A program made the translations under genes and the position numbers. From DASZTV01 sp035548055 (GTDB lineage Bacteria; Actinomycetota; Actinomycetes; JAFAQI01), in contig DASZTL010000104.1 of NCBI GenBank assembly GCA_035548055.1, positions 1-51,976 of the forward strand: a stretch of DNA of 51,976 nt. Reading direction: 5' to 3'. Shown one piece after another: positions 33,663 through 42,492 of the stretch. Each line of letters starts with the position of its first letter. Position 1 is the first letter of the stretch. Under the pieces are notes generated by a model. That model was not told the origin of the DNA. It ran no database searches and saw only the letters and a program-made list of their open reading frames with translations.

Positions 33663-34864
33663 GCCGCAACTCCCGGCGCTCGGGACGGCAGTCGGGGACG
33701 CGCAGCTCCGGTGCCGACGGCTCGCTGCTCCATCGGCGGTGGTGGAGCGACGAAGGCCGGCAGGGCGGCAACCAGGATCGCGACGGTCGGAAGCAACGGC
33801 AAGCTCGGCCAGGACAGCGGCGTGAACGACGGCGTGAGGGCGCCCGCGTCGGCCATGGATGCGCCGATCAGCGCCCCGGCGGCAAGCAGCCCGGATCCGG
33901 CGACCAGCCACTCCGGGGTGCGCCACGGATCGGGCCGGTAGTGCGTTGAGGTGACGCGACGGCCGCCGATGCCCAGCCCGATGCAGCACAACGTGCCGCC
34001 GATCAGCATCGTGGGAAAGCCGAGCAGCGCCGGAGTCGTGCGGTCGAGCAAGCCGTAAGTGCCGGCACATAGGCCTGCCATACCGGCGAGCAGGCATCCG
34101 GTCGTGACATGCCTGGTGCGAGCCGGAACCTCACCTCGCCGACCGTAGCCGCGTGCGTCCATCGCCGCCGCGAGGCGCAGCGAGCGCTCGAACGCGTCTT
34201 CCACGACCGGAATCGCAATGGCGCGAAGTGAGCGCCAGCCGGTCGCGCCGCCGGCACGGAGGCGCCTGGCCCGGCGCACTCGTCCGATGCTCTCCACGAG
34301 CTGCGGCGCCACGCTCATGCACACCACCACGGCGACGCCGAGCTCGTAGAGGGCGCCGGGAAGCACGCGCAGCGCCCGCCTCGGGTTGGCGAGCGCGTTG
34401 GCGGCGCCGATGCAGCACAGGAGTACGGCGAGGCGCATCCCGTCGGTCGCGGCCGACAGCGCGTTCTCCAGCGAGACCGGCCCACCCAGCTGGACGTCCG
34501 CGGCCCAGTGCGGCAGTGGCACCTGCGGCAGGTGGAACAGGATGTGGTCGTTAGTACCGATGGCGCCGCCGAACACCGACCGGAAGATCACTCGGAGGAG
34601 GACGACGATGAGGGCCAGCCAGAAGTAGTACTTCAGGCCCCGCGCCCACGGTGCGTCGGTGCGGCGCACCGTGACGACGTAGGCCAGGACCGCGAGGGCC
34701 ACCAGGAGAAGCAACGGGTTGTCCGTCTGGCTGACGGCGGCCCCGAGCCCGATCGCCCACACCCACCACGCCATCGGGTGAAGCGCACGCGGGAGCGGGT
34801 TCAGGGCGCGGCGCATGACTAACAGTCTGCCGAGGCGGTCCACGGGAACCACGACGGCCGGCAT
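33659..34864 (-). CDS. ECF transporter T component (EcfT)
   Basis: A 401-residue membrane scaffold linking the S component to the ATPases. Helices cover about residues 25-70, 105-130 and 270-370. The coupling region with the two Ala-Arg-Gly-type motifs is visible as ARRLRAGGATGWRSLRA and AAMDARGYGRRGEVPAR. ATG 34864 is preferred because AGGAGAGG lies 7 bp upstream; the alternative ATG 34816 has no ribosome-binding site. The start is only 31 bp from the divergent MFS start. It heads the operon ecfT-ecfAA'-S. Confidence 0.9.
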   Translation of the reverse strand: MPAVVVPVDRLGRLLVMRRALNPLPRALHPMAWWVWAIGLGAAVSQTDNPLLLLVALAVLAYVVTVRRTDAPWARGLKYYFWLALIVVLLRVIFRSVFGGAIGTNDHILFHLPQVPLPHWAADVQLGGPVSLENALSAATDGMRLAVLLCCIGAANALANPRRALRVLPGALYELGVAVVVCMSVAPQLVESIGRVRRARRLRAGGATGWRSLRAIAIPVVEDAFERSLRLAAAMDARGYGRRGEVPARTRHVTTGCLLAGMAGLCAGTYGLLDRTTPALLGFPTMLIGGTLCCIGLGIGGRRVTSTHYRPDPWRTPEWLVAGSGLLAAGALIGASMADAGALTPSFTPLSWPSLPLLPTVAILVAALPAFVAPPPPMEQRAVGTGAARPRLPSRAPGVAA

Positions 34865-34895
34865 TGTTCGGCCTCTCCTGAGCAAGGATGTGCCC

Positions 34896-36395
34896 GTGGA
34901 GACCGTGGCGCTGCCGCCACCGAGGCGAGGCCTGTGGGCGCGAGCAGCGGTCGGCCTGGGGCACAAGCTGGAGCGGTTCTTCGGTGGCCCGGCCCGCACT
35001 CGCGTGGTCGTGGTCTTCGGTGGGGTCCTCGCCCTGTCGAGTGCGGACACCGCGACGGTGGGTGCCTCGGCGACGCCGCTTCGGCACGCGCTGCACATCA
35101 CCAACTCAGACCTCGGTCTGCTGGTCGGCGTCAACTGCATCGTCGCGGCCGTAGCGAGCCTGCCGTTCGGGGTGATCGCCGACCGGTTTCGCCGGACCAC
35201 GGTGCTCGGCGTCTCGATCGCCCTGTGGGGCGTCTGCATGGTGTGGAGCGCGATGGTCAACTCGTTCAGCCATCTGCTGATCAGCCGGCTGGCGCTCGGG
35301 ATCGTGACCGCATCCGCCGGCCCGGTGATCGCCTCGATGCTCGGCGACTGGTTCCCGAGCGCGGAACGAGGTCGGATCTACAGCTATGTCCTCACCGGAG
35401 AGCTGCTCGGTGGCGGCATCGGGTTCGCCTTCACCGGCGACGTGTCGGTGCTGTCCTGGCGGCTGTCGTTCCTGCTGCTGGCCGTGCCCGCCTTCGTGCT
35501 CGCCAGGATGGTCTTCCGGTTGCCCGAGCCCATCCGCGGTGGTCGGGGCGTGATCCTTCCTGGGGCCACCGAGATCCCCACGAAGCCAGTCGTCGCAGAT
35601 GATCCGCTGGACGAGGTCGATGACCCGGCCGACAACGTCGCGCATCATGTGTCGCGCAGCAAGGGCGTCGAGCCGGACTACGAGCAGGTGCTCGATACCG
35701 ACACCCGCCGGATGGGCTTCTGGCAGGCGGTGCGCTACATCATGTCGATCCGGACGAACGTTGCGATGATCGTTGCCAGCGCGCTGAGCTACTTCTATCT
35801 GACCGGAGTCCAGACCTTCGGCGCCGAGATGGTGCATCAGCAGTACGGCATCAACACCGCGCTGTCGAACCTGCTCTTGCTGGTCGTCGGACTTGGTGCC
35901 GTGATCGGCGTACTCATCGGCGGCCGGCTGGGCGACACGTTGCTCCATCGCCGCTTCCTCAATGGACGAGTCTTCGTCGCCGCGATCTCAGCGGCGATCG
36001 CGGCCGGTGCGTTCGTTCCCGCCTTGCTCACACACCATCCGCTGCGAGCGCTCCCCTACCTGGTTCTCGCTGCTTTCGGGTTGTCGGCGCAGAACCCGCC
36101 GCTCAACGCGGCACGGCTCGACATCATGCCCGCACCACTGTGGGGCCGGGCCGAGGGTGTCCGAACCTTCCTTCGGACTGCCGCGCAAGCCCTCGCACCC
36201 ATGCTCTTCGGTTTCACCTCTGACTACGTGTTCGGTGGCGGCCAGCACGCACTGCGATGGACATTCCTGGTGATGCTCGTGCCGCTGGCGGTGTCGGCGC
36301 TGTACCTGTTCCGTGCGTTGCGGACCTATCCGCGCGACGTGGCGACCGCTGCGGCGTTTCACGACGACCGGACGACCGGGGGCCGGGCGGCGTAG
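34896..36395 (+). CDS. Major facilitator superfamily transporter
   Basis: A 499-residue, 12-helix MFS protein of spinster-like appearance. The signature loop between helices 2 and 3 reads GVIADRFRRTTVLGVSIALW. The second half repeats it as IGGRLGDTLLHRRFLNGRVF. A hydrophilic central loop (about residues 210-270) is acidic. Substrate is unknown; it could export or import a small organic compound. The frame is open from 34815 but GTG 34896 has AAGGA 7 bp upstream and does not overlap ecfT. It ends 1 bp before the converging ctaG-like gene. Confidence 0.88.
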   Translation: METVALPPPRRGLWARAAVGLGHKLERFFGGPARTRVVVVFGGVLALSSADTATVGASATPLRHALHITNSDLGLLVGVNCIVAAVASLPFGVIADRFRRTTVLGVSIALWGVCMVWSAMVNSFSHLLISRLALGIVTASAGPVIASMLGDWFPSAERGRIYSYVLTGELLGGGIGFAFTGDVSVLSWRLSFLLLAVPAFVLARMVFRLPEPIRGGRGVILPGATEIPTKPVVADDPLDEVDDPADNVAHHVSRSKGVEPDYEQVLDTDTRRMGFWQAVRYIMSIRTNVAMIVASALSYFYLTGVQTFGAEMVHQQYGINTALSNLLLLVVGLGAVIGVLIGGRLGDTLLHRRFLNGRVFVAAISAAIAAGAFVPALLTHHPLRALPYLVLAAFGLSAQNPPLNAARLDIMPAPLWGRAEGVRTFLRTAAQALAPMLFGFTSDYVFGGGQHALRWTFLVMLVPLAVSALYLFRALRTYPRDVATAAAFHDDRTTGGRAA

Positions 36396-36396
36396 C

Positions 36397-37611
36397 TCAG
36401 CGCCGTCGGCTGCTGAGATCCCGGAGGTAGGCGTTGTAGGACTCGAGGGCCTCATCGCTGTCCGGATTGGCCACGTCGGTCGGCGGTGTGGTGGCGTCGG
36501 CGCCGACGAGGTCGTGCTGGTAGTTGGCTCGAACCGCGTCGAGCCACCCGCCGAGCTCCGAGCCGGGGCTCGACATCGCGCTTCGCGCCCAGACGACGGC
36601 CGAGATGCCGAACATCAGGGCCATGATGGCGTCCCCACCGATCCACATGACCGCGCCACCTGCATGGAGGTCGGTCACCAGGTTCGGTGCCCACGTGGGG
36701 TGCATGGCCGCCATCGCCGGCCACGGGTACTTGTCGGTCTCGCCGAGGATCACCCCGGTGAAGGTGTCCACCGGCATCGCCACGACCAGCATCGCCATGC
36801 GCAGCGGAGCGCTGAGCTGCCAGCGAATCGGTGGGCTTGCGACGAGCGGGAGGAAGAAGAGCACCCCGGCGCCGACATACATGAGCTGTTCGAGGCCGAC
36901 GAGCCAAGGGTGGAGCATCCGCTGATTCATGAAGCCGGTCAGGTGAGTGCCCACGATCACTGCCGTGTAGAGCGCGAGCCCGACCGCGGGGTTGGTCACG
37001 AGGGAGCAGGCGCGTCCGCGCAGCACCCGGCCCAACTGTTCGGCGCGTCGCTCGGGCAGCGCCGCGATGGCAACGTTGAGCGGGCGGCCGGCGACGAGCA
37101 GGATCGGAACCACCATCACGAGGGTCAGGTGGCCCACCATGTGGAGCCAGAACAGCGAGTCGTCATACACCCGCAGGCCGCCCTGCGTGGCGTAGACGAG
37201 AGCCACGATCCCGGCGCACCAGGCGGTGGTGGCCGCTGCGGACCAGGTGCGCCGACGTCGCGCGAACCACGCTGCGACCAGATAGCCGACGAGCAGAACG
37301 CCCGCGGTCAGCGCCGACCAGGGATGCAGCGACCACGTCGTGAAGGCCCGACCCACGGTAAGCGGCGCAAGCTGCGGGTGGCTGGTCTCGTGCGATGCCG
37401 ACGCCAGGCCGGCCGGCGAGTGCGAATGCTCCTCACCGCCGCCCACCATCGACATGCCAGGTGGCTGGACGCCCGCCGGGGTCGACGCCGGGTGGCTGCC
37501 GGTTGCGGCGAGGGACTCGACCGAGATCTGAAGCTGCCCGGACCCGCCCCCGCATGCGCTCAGCGCAGCGAGGCCGATCAGCAGCGCAGCAGCTGCCCGG
37601 CGTGCCGTCAT
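36397..37611 (-). CDS. CtaG/caa3-type cytochrome c oxidase assembly protein with lipoprotein-like N terminus
   Basis: About 404 residues. The first 20 residues form a lipoprotein signal with lipobox LSAC (Cys20). A flexible segment follows with PGMSMVGGGEEHSHS and SASHETSHPQ (Met53, Met55, His62, His64, His74, His78). Seven membrane helices (about residues 95-350) then form the CtaG_caa3 domain, with SLFWLHMVGHLTLVMVVPIL, GLEQLMYVGAGVLFFLPLV and PVDTFTGVILG. CtaG proteins help insert copper into oxidase. The Met/His segment could be a copper-collecting tail, which would fit the CopCD-YcnI genes nearby. ATG 37611 has GGTGAGG upstream; GTG 37626 is an alternative. Confidence 0.85.
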   Translation of the reverse strand: MTARRAAAALLIGLAALSACGGGSGQLQISVESLAATGSHPASTPAGVQPPGMSMVGGGEEHSHSPAGLASASHETSHPQLAPLTVGRAFTTWSLHPWSALTAGVLLVGYLVAAWFARRRRTWSAAATTAWCAGIVALVYATQGGLRVYDDSLFWLHMVGHLTLVMVVPILLVAGRPLNVAIAALPERRAEQLGRVLRGRACSLVTNPAVGLALYTAVIVGTHLTGFMNQRMLHPWLVGLEQLMYVGAGVLFFLPLVASPPIRWQLSAPLRMAMLVVAMPVDTFTGVILGETDKYPWPAMAAMHPTWAPNLVTDLHAGGAVMWIGGDAIMALMFGISAVVWARSAMSSPGSELGGWLDAVRANYQHDLVGADATTPPTDVANPDSDEALESYNAYLRDLSSRRR

Positions 37612-37689
37612 CTGGGTTCGCCTCACCGTGTTGTGCCCCGACCAATCGTCCCATGCGGATTCGGGCCGATCGGCGGGCGGCCGGACGCG

Positions 37690-39951
37690 CTAGCCGGCGC
37701 GCACCGTCCGGTTGCAGCCGGCGAGCACGACTCGGACAGGGCCGTCGCTCTTCACGCGCACTGTTGCGTGGCAGTCGACCCGCGCACGATGGACGGCGAC
37801 GACCACCCGCGAGATGTTCCGCGCGACGACGTCGAGGGCGTCGCGTTTCGGGGTCCTAGGCGGCTTGCTCCAGGACTGGCTGAACTCGACGTACGGAATG
37901 ATCGCCTTGGTGCCGCCGGTGAGCGCTCCGGCGCCGACCTTCATGCCGGAGGGCTGCGGATCGCCGCTGCCGAAGCCGCGTGAGCGGACGTCGATCGTGC
38001 CGATCGCCCCTGCCTTTCGGGGGGTGACGTCGGACAGCCAGTAGGCATGGTCGGCGACGACATCGGCGAGCCGGTTGTCCTCGCCCCGATTGACGACGTA
38101 GGTGACGTGCGCCGGGTTGCGGTTGACCCGGTGGGTGCCGAGCCAGGTCGCGCCCGGACCGTACTGGTCATTGGTGGCAAGCGTCAGGTGATCGGATGCG
38201 GTGAAGAGCTGCTCGATGTAGCGCAGCCCGGCCGCTGTCATCTGCTGCGTGTTCTCCACCGTGCCGTCGACGGGGACCAGCTCGTCCGCGGTGGCGTTCC
38301 ACGCGAGGATCGGGACGTTGCGAAGCGACGGCAGACCTGAGGCGGGGCTTGCCTCACCGACGACGGAGAACCCTCGGGCGAACAGGTCGGGATAGCGCTC
38401 GGCGAGCCGGTAGGTCCCGAAGCCGCCCATCGAGTAGCCGCTGACCACTGTCCAGTCGGGATTCAGCGGAAAGAGATGCGCGACCGCGTTCCACGCCTCG
38501 AACGTGTCGGCCTCGGCGACACCTGCGTACCCACCATCGGGTCCGCGGCCACCTGGCGTGAGCACGATCGACCCGGCTCCCCGTCTGGCGAGCTGGACCT
38601 GGTTGTGACTGGTCGCGTACTGGTTGTAGTTGCCCGACAGGGAGTGCAGGAGCAGCGTCATGCCATAGCCGCCGCGCGGCGCCGGGCCGCTTGGCACGTA
38701 GAGGTTGTACGGCTGGAGCTGCCCCACCATCCGGCCTTTGCAACGTGCGCCGACGCTCGTCGGCGGGACGATCCGTGAGCACACCTGGGTCGGATCGAGG
38801 CCCTGCCCGAACCAGAAGTGGCTGGCGAAGATCCGGTCGGTCGAACCCGATCTCGGGATGTCGCTGTTGTCGGTGACGTGCCGTGCCAGCTTTGCAAAGC
38901 TGACGTTCGCGGAGAACGGCTCGACCGATCCGAGTACGCCGAGCTCGTAGGCCTGCTCGTGCTCGCGCCACATGAACGGTTGCACGAGCTCGCCGGCCGC
39001 GCTGTCGGCGATCGTCTCCGTCGGCTGCGCCAGCGATGGCCAGGGCTCGTTGAGCCGCGGACCGACGTTGACCAGGCCGACCGGGGCCGCACCGCCTCCG
39101 CCAGGGGTGGTTGCGGTGGCGGGGCCGACTGCGGGCAGCTGGTAATGGGCGTGTGCGCGGTCCCAGAGCCCGACGCCGATGCTCATGCGCACGGTGCTCT
39201 TGCCCGGGTCCCACGCGGTGTGTGGAACCTCGACGGTGAACTGGCGTCGTCGCACGCTCACCGACACCGTGGGCGCGGGTTGCAGCACTCGGCCGGTGCC
39301 GGCTTGGGTCATCGTCGCGGAGTGCCCGTGCACAGTGACGAAGTACGCCGCGGACGACGACACGCCCGCATCGGCCGGCCACTTCTGTGTCTCTTGCGAG
39401 ATGCCCAAGGCGATCGTGAACCCGACCAGCCCTGGGTCGGTCAGGCTGTTGAGCGTGACGCGGAAGGCGGTCGCTCCCGCCAGCGGTTTGGTGCGGAACT
39501 CGACCAGGTCCGCCGCGTTGTCGGCATACCTGCGTGTGGTCGGATATGTGAAGGTGCCTGCCACCGGCGAGAAGATGAAGTCGGTCTCCGGCCACGGCGT
39601 GGTCGGGTCGAGGACACCGACCGCGCCGTGGTCGTCGTACAGGTAGTCCTGGTACATCCATTCGCCATCGCGATACGCCTGGGTGCCCGACACCAGAGTC
39701 GGCGCTGCCTTCCAGATCCCGCGGTTCTCCAGCTGTGGCGCAACGGCAGGCTTGGCGTACAGAACCGACGGGCCGGGACGATGGCCACTCGCGACGCTCG
39801 GCAACGAGTCGGCAACGGTGCGGTGTGCCGAGCGGGCCAGCGGCTTCGGCGCGATCTCGTGATGCCGGTCCGAGCCGGTTGCCGCGGTCGCTGCGGTTGC
39901 GGGGCCGAGCAGACCGAGAATCGTGATCGCGACGACCACGCGGCGTTGCAT
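37690..39951 (-). CDS. Large secreted alpha/beta hydrolase (esterase-like)
   Basis: A 753-residue exported protein. The signal peptide is residues 1-24 (TAATAA). Residues about 80-290 are beta-rich, with VLDPTTPWPETDFIFSPVAG and VGFTIALGISQETQKW; they recall a glucodextranase-type binding module, but this is uncertain. The alpha/beta hydrolase part (about 380-640) shows PRGGYGMTLLLHSLSGNYNQ, the elbow GYSMGGFG and ILAWNATADELVPVDG, with a likely His in TASDHLTLA. A C-terminal domain with two Cys (CHATV, GCNRTV) closes it. It may degrade an extracellular ester polymer. It lies downstream of the DMT gene on the same strand. Confidence 0.8.
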   Translation of the reverse strand: MQRRVVVAITILGLLGPATAATAATGSDRHHEIAPKPLARSAHRTVADSLPSVASGHRPGPSVLYAKPAVAPQLENRGIWKAAPTLVSGTQAYRDGEWMYQDYLYDDHGAVGVLDPTTPWPETDFIFSPVAGTFTYPTTRRYADNAADLVEFRTKPLAGATAFRVTLNSLTDPGLVGFTIALGISQETQKWPADAGVSSSAAYFVTVHGHSATMTQAGTGRVLQPAPTVSVSVRRRQFTVEVPHTAWDPGKSTVRMSIGVGLWDRAHAHYQLPAVGPATATTPGGGGAAPVGLVNVGPRLNEPWPSLAQPTETIADSAAGELVQPFMWREHEQAYELGVLGSVEPFSANVSFAKLARHVTDNSDIPRSGSTDRIFASHFWFGQGLDPTQVCSRIVPPTSVGARCKGRMVGQLQPYNLYVPSGPAPRGGYGMTLLLHSLSGNYNQYATSHNQVQLARRGAGSIVLTPGGRGPDGGYAGVAEADTFEAWNAVAHLFPLNPDWTVVSGYSMGGFGTYRLAERYPDLFARGFSVVGEASPASGLPSLRNVPILAWNATADELVPVDGTVENTQQMTAAGLRYIEQLFTASDHLTLATNDQYGPGATWLGTHRVNRNPAHVTYVVNRGEDNRLADVVADHAYWLSDVTPRKAGAIGTIDVRSRGFGSGDPQPSGMKVGAGALTGGTKAIIPYVEFSQSWSKPPRTPKRDALDVVARNISRVVVAVHRARVDCHATVRVKSDGPVRVVLAGCNRTVRAG

Positions 39952-40032
39952 GTCGCGATCTTCGACGGCGAGGCGTCGCGAACCTGCCGAGGCGCTCGCG
40001 CCATTCGCGGCTGCTGCGGCTGGGCCGGCCCG

Positions 40033-40986
40033 CTAGCGATCCGGCTCGCTCACCGCCACGTCCGGAGACGTTGTGGTCTCGGTGTGCTCCAGAACGATCG
40101 CCGTCACCTCTGCCTGCATCGCGTGGACGTTCGGCGACGAGTCGAGCAAGGCGATGCCGAGGGTGGCCGCGGAGGCAGAGAGGGCGACGCCGACCGCGCC
40201 GCCAGAGCTGAGGTCGAGAGTCTCGTGCAGGGCCAGGACGGCCAGCAAGGAGGCGATGGCAGGCTCGCCGATGTCGATGACCGGCAGGGTCACGGAGAGC
40301 GGGGCGATCCGGAAGGCCGTTTGTGAAAGCAAGAGGCCGGAGATCGCGAAGACGGCGAGGACGTAGCACTGCGAGTGGGTCAAGGTGTGCAGCCTGTCGT
40401 GCTGGAACTGGCGTCCGACGACCTTGGTCATCACGGACAGCATTCCGAAGCACGCGCTCGCTGCAAGGGCGAGCAAGCTCGCGCGAATCATCGGTCGAGC
40501 CGCGAAGGTCTCGGCGACCAGGACAAGCAGGACCACCGCGACACCTGCCGTGACCGACATCGCGAGGGTGGCGAAGGTCGTGATGTGGGCGTTGTCTCCG
40601 GACGGGTTGCCGACCACGAGGAACGCGGTGATGCCGCCCGCGACGAGGCCGGCGCCGATCCATTCGCGAGCGTGCAGCCGGGCGCCGGCGTACCAACCCG
40701 CCAGCGGCAGCGCGAACAACAGCTCGGTCACGATCAGCGGTTGGACGAGAACGACCGGTGCGAGGAAGAGGGCAACCGCCTGTAATCCGAACCCGCCGAC
40801 GGCAGTCGCGAGTCCGATGAGCCACTTGCGGCTTCGAACCAGCCGAACCAGCAGGGTCGCGCTGACCTCGGCGGGTGCCTCGGTGACTCGCGCCGCACGC
40901 ATCTGCTCGACGTTCGCGATGGCGAACGCCACAGCCGCCCCAAGCGCGCACGGCACCGCGACGGCGATGCTCGCAGTACTTGCCAT
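40033..40986 (-). CDS. DMT-superfamily (EamA-like) membrane transporter
   Basis: A 317-residue protein with about nine or ten hydrophobic helices arranged as two halves, typical of the drug/metabolite transporter superfamily. FLAPVVLVQPLIVTELLFAL and VTLPVIDIGEPAIASLLAVL are the paired conserved helices that mark this DMT subgroup in Actinobacteria. The acidic tail (after about residue 295) is cytoplasmic. Substrate is unknown. A GGGAGG site lies 2 bp before the ATG. It can pair with CCTCC just upstream in the transcript, which could mask it. Confidence 0.85.
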   Translation of the reverse strand: MASTASIAVAVPCALGAAVAFAIANVEQMRAARVTEAPAEVSATLLVRLVRSRKWLIGLATAVGGFGLQAVALFLAPVVLVQPLIVTELLFALPLAGWYAGARLHAREWIGAGLVAGGITAFLVVGNPSGDNAHITTFATLAMSVTAGVAVVLLVLVAETFAARPMIRASLLALAASACFGMLSVMTKVVGRQFQHDRLHTLTHSQCYVLAVFAISGLLLSQTAFRIAPLSVTLPVIDIGEPAIASLLAVLALHETLDLSSGGAVGVALSASAATLGIALLDSSPNVHAMQAEVTAIVLEHTETTTSPDVAVSEPDR

Positions 40987-41030
40987 GGCCTCCCGATCTT
41001 AAGGAGGGAACCTGCCCCGTCCGGTGGTGG

Positions 41031-41822
41031 CTACTCTCCGCTGAATCGCTCCCGTGCCTTGTCGAACTCGCCGGACTGCACCAGCCCGTGGACCGCGATC
41101 CGGTCGATGTGGCGCTGAGCCGTGCGGTCGACGTCGGCATACATGTCGATCGCGAGCTTCGTGACACCCAGCACATCGGGCGAGATCGCGATCAGCCGGC
41201 GGCAGAAGGCGTAGACGTCGTCGAGGAAGGTCTCGGCGGGAAACACGTCGTGCACCAGGCCGATCGCTACCGCGCGCTCCGCGTTGACCCGCATGCCGGC
41301 CATCGCGACGTACTTCGCCCAAGCCGGTCCGACGAGCCGGGTCAATCGGCTGGTTCCCCCGCTGCCGGCCATCACGCCGATGTTCACTTCGGGAAGCCCG
41401 AACTCGGCGTGCGGCGTGCAGAACCGGAAGTCGCACGAGACCGCCATCTCGACGCCGGCGCCGAGCGAGATGCCCTGCGCCGCGATGATCACCGGCTTCT
41501 CGATCGACTCGATCTCGTCGTACAGCAGATGGTGACTGCGATAGTTGCGCCGGAAGTTCCACCCAGGGTGCTGCGCTTCGGTCTGCGGGTTGCCGGGGCT
41601 CGACCCGACCTGGGTGCCGAGGTCCATTCCTGCAGTGAAGTACTTGCCGGTGCCAGTGATGACCAGGCAGCGAAGGTCGTCGCGCAGCGATAGCAGCTCG
41701 AGGGCCTCCCACAGGGCTGCCGTCATGTCCGGGGTGATCGCGTTCAGCTTCGCTTCGCGCTTGAAGGTGACGGTGAGGATCCCGTCCGCCTCGGTGATCG
41801 GTGCGTGTTCACATCCCGCCAT
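41031..41822 (-). CDS. Enoyl-CoA hydratase/isomerase family protein
   Basis: A 263-residue crotonase-fold enzyme. The oxyanion-hole segments are GTGKYFTAGMDL (about residues 56-67) and PVIIAAQGISLGAGVEMAVS. The active-site helix reads FGLPEVNIGVMAGSGGTSRL, with a Glu in the position of one catalytic glutamate of hydratases. The second catalytic position is less clear, so hydratase versus isomerase cannot be decided. No signal peptide. Its start is 6 bp after the TetR stop, so the two form an operon and the substrate may be the acyl-CoA that TetR senses. Confidence 0.9.
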   Translation of the reverse strand: MAGCEHAPITEADGILTVTFKREAKLNAITPDMTAALWEALELLSLRDDLRCLVITGTGKYFTAGMDLGTQVGSSPGNPQTEAQHPGWNFRRNYRSHHLLYDEIESIEKPVIIAAQGISLGAGVEMAVSCDFRFCTPHAEFGLPEVNIGVMAGSGGTSRLTRLVGPAWAKYVAMAGMRVNAERAVAIGLVHDVFPAETFLDDVYAFCRRLIAISPDVLGVTKLAIDMYADVDRTAQRHIDRIAVHGLVQSGEFDKARERFSGE

Positions 41823-41828
41823 AGCCGG

Positions 41829-42431
41829 TCACCCTCCCATGGGGTGCAGCATCTTCATGGCGAGGGTGGCGAGCGAGTCGATCATCGCGTCACGGTCGAT
41901 GTCGACATCCCAGGTGCGGACCTGATGTGCGGCGCGCTCAGTCATCGCGATGATGGCGAGTGCGGCCAGCTTGGTGTCGACGCCTTGCACGTTGCCGTCG
42001 TTGAAGCGGTCCGACAGGACATCGGCGAAGCGCGAGGTCAGCACTACCGCGCGCGCCCGCGCAGCGGGGTTGCCGGCGCGTGGCGTGTTGACCTCGTCGA
42101 CGAACACGCCCCAGCGCTCCGTGATCGACACCAGGTCGGCGATCCACTGCGCGAGGGTGATCTTGCCGTCGGCGTCCGGGGTGACCGCACCGAGATGGGC
42201 GGCGGAGTCGAGGACTTCGCGGGACATCAGGTCGATGAGGGCGTCGAAGATCTCCTCCTTGCTGTCGAAGTACCGGTAGAACGTCGCGCGGGAGATCGCT
42301 GCCTCGGCGCAGATGTCATCCACCCGGCTCGCGGAGTAGCCACGTCGTGTGAAGACGGTGAGCCCGCACTCGAGCAGCCGTCGTCGGCGATCGACGACCA
42401 ACGATGAGGTCGCCGCGTCAGTGACGGCCAT
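41829..42431 (-). CDS. TetR-family transcriptional regulator (divergent pair, left)
   Basis: A 200-residue TetR regulator. The DNA-binding region lies at residues 15-62: RRLLECGLTVFTRRGYSASR, VDDICAEAAISRATFYRYFD and SKEEIFDALI. The remaining residues form the helical ligand domain. Ligand unknown; its location before an enoyl-CoA hydratase suggests an acyl-CoA. It is divergent from a second TetR gene across 61 bp that contain a direct repeat, so either regulator may bind there. Confidence 0.93.
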   Translation of the reverse strand: MAVTDAATSSLVVDRRRRLLECGLTVFTRRGYSASRVDDICAEAAISRATFYRYFDSKEEIFDALIDLMSREVLDSAAHLGAVTPDADGKITLAQWIADLVSITERWGVFVDEVNTPRAGNPAARARAVVLTSRFADVLSDRFNDGNVQGVDTKLAALAIIAMTERAAHQVRTWDVDIDRDAMIDSLATLAMKMLHPMGG

Positions 42432-42456
42432 GCGACCGCCTCGCTGGGCTGAAGCT

Positions 42457-42487
42457 GTTCAACCGGCTGCCACCGTTCAATAGGCTG
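42457..42487. promoter_or_regulatory. Direct repeat and candidate leaderless promoter between the two tetR genes
   Basis: GTTCAACCGGCTG (42457-42469) and GTTCAATAGGCTG (42475-42487) match at 11 of 13 positions, 18 bp apart. On the plus strand TTCAAC (42458-42463), 17 bp, TAGGCT (42481-42486) makes a plausible -35/-10 pair. The -10 ends 6 bp before GTG 42493, so the right-hand tetR could be leaderless. Bound regulator would cover the promoter. Confidence 0.45.
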
Positions 42488-42492
42488 ACGCT

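Noticed and set aside
36313..37983. A 556-codon plus-strand frame
   Set aside because: It is antisense to the ctaG-like gene and has no domain or start signal.
40022..40031. GGGCCGGCCC palindrome considered as a terminator
   Set aside because: It has no loop and no T-run, and lies at the end of the DMT gene; short GC palindromes are expected by chance in this genome.
38354..41176. A 940-codon minus-strand frame
   Set aside because: It overlaps the secreted hydrolase and DMT genes in another frame and reads as low-complexity Arg-rich sequence without motifs.
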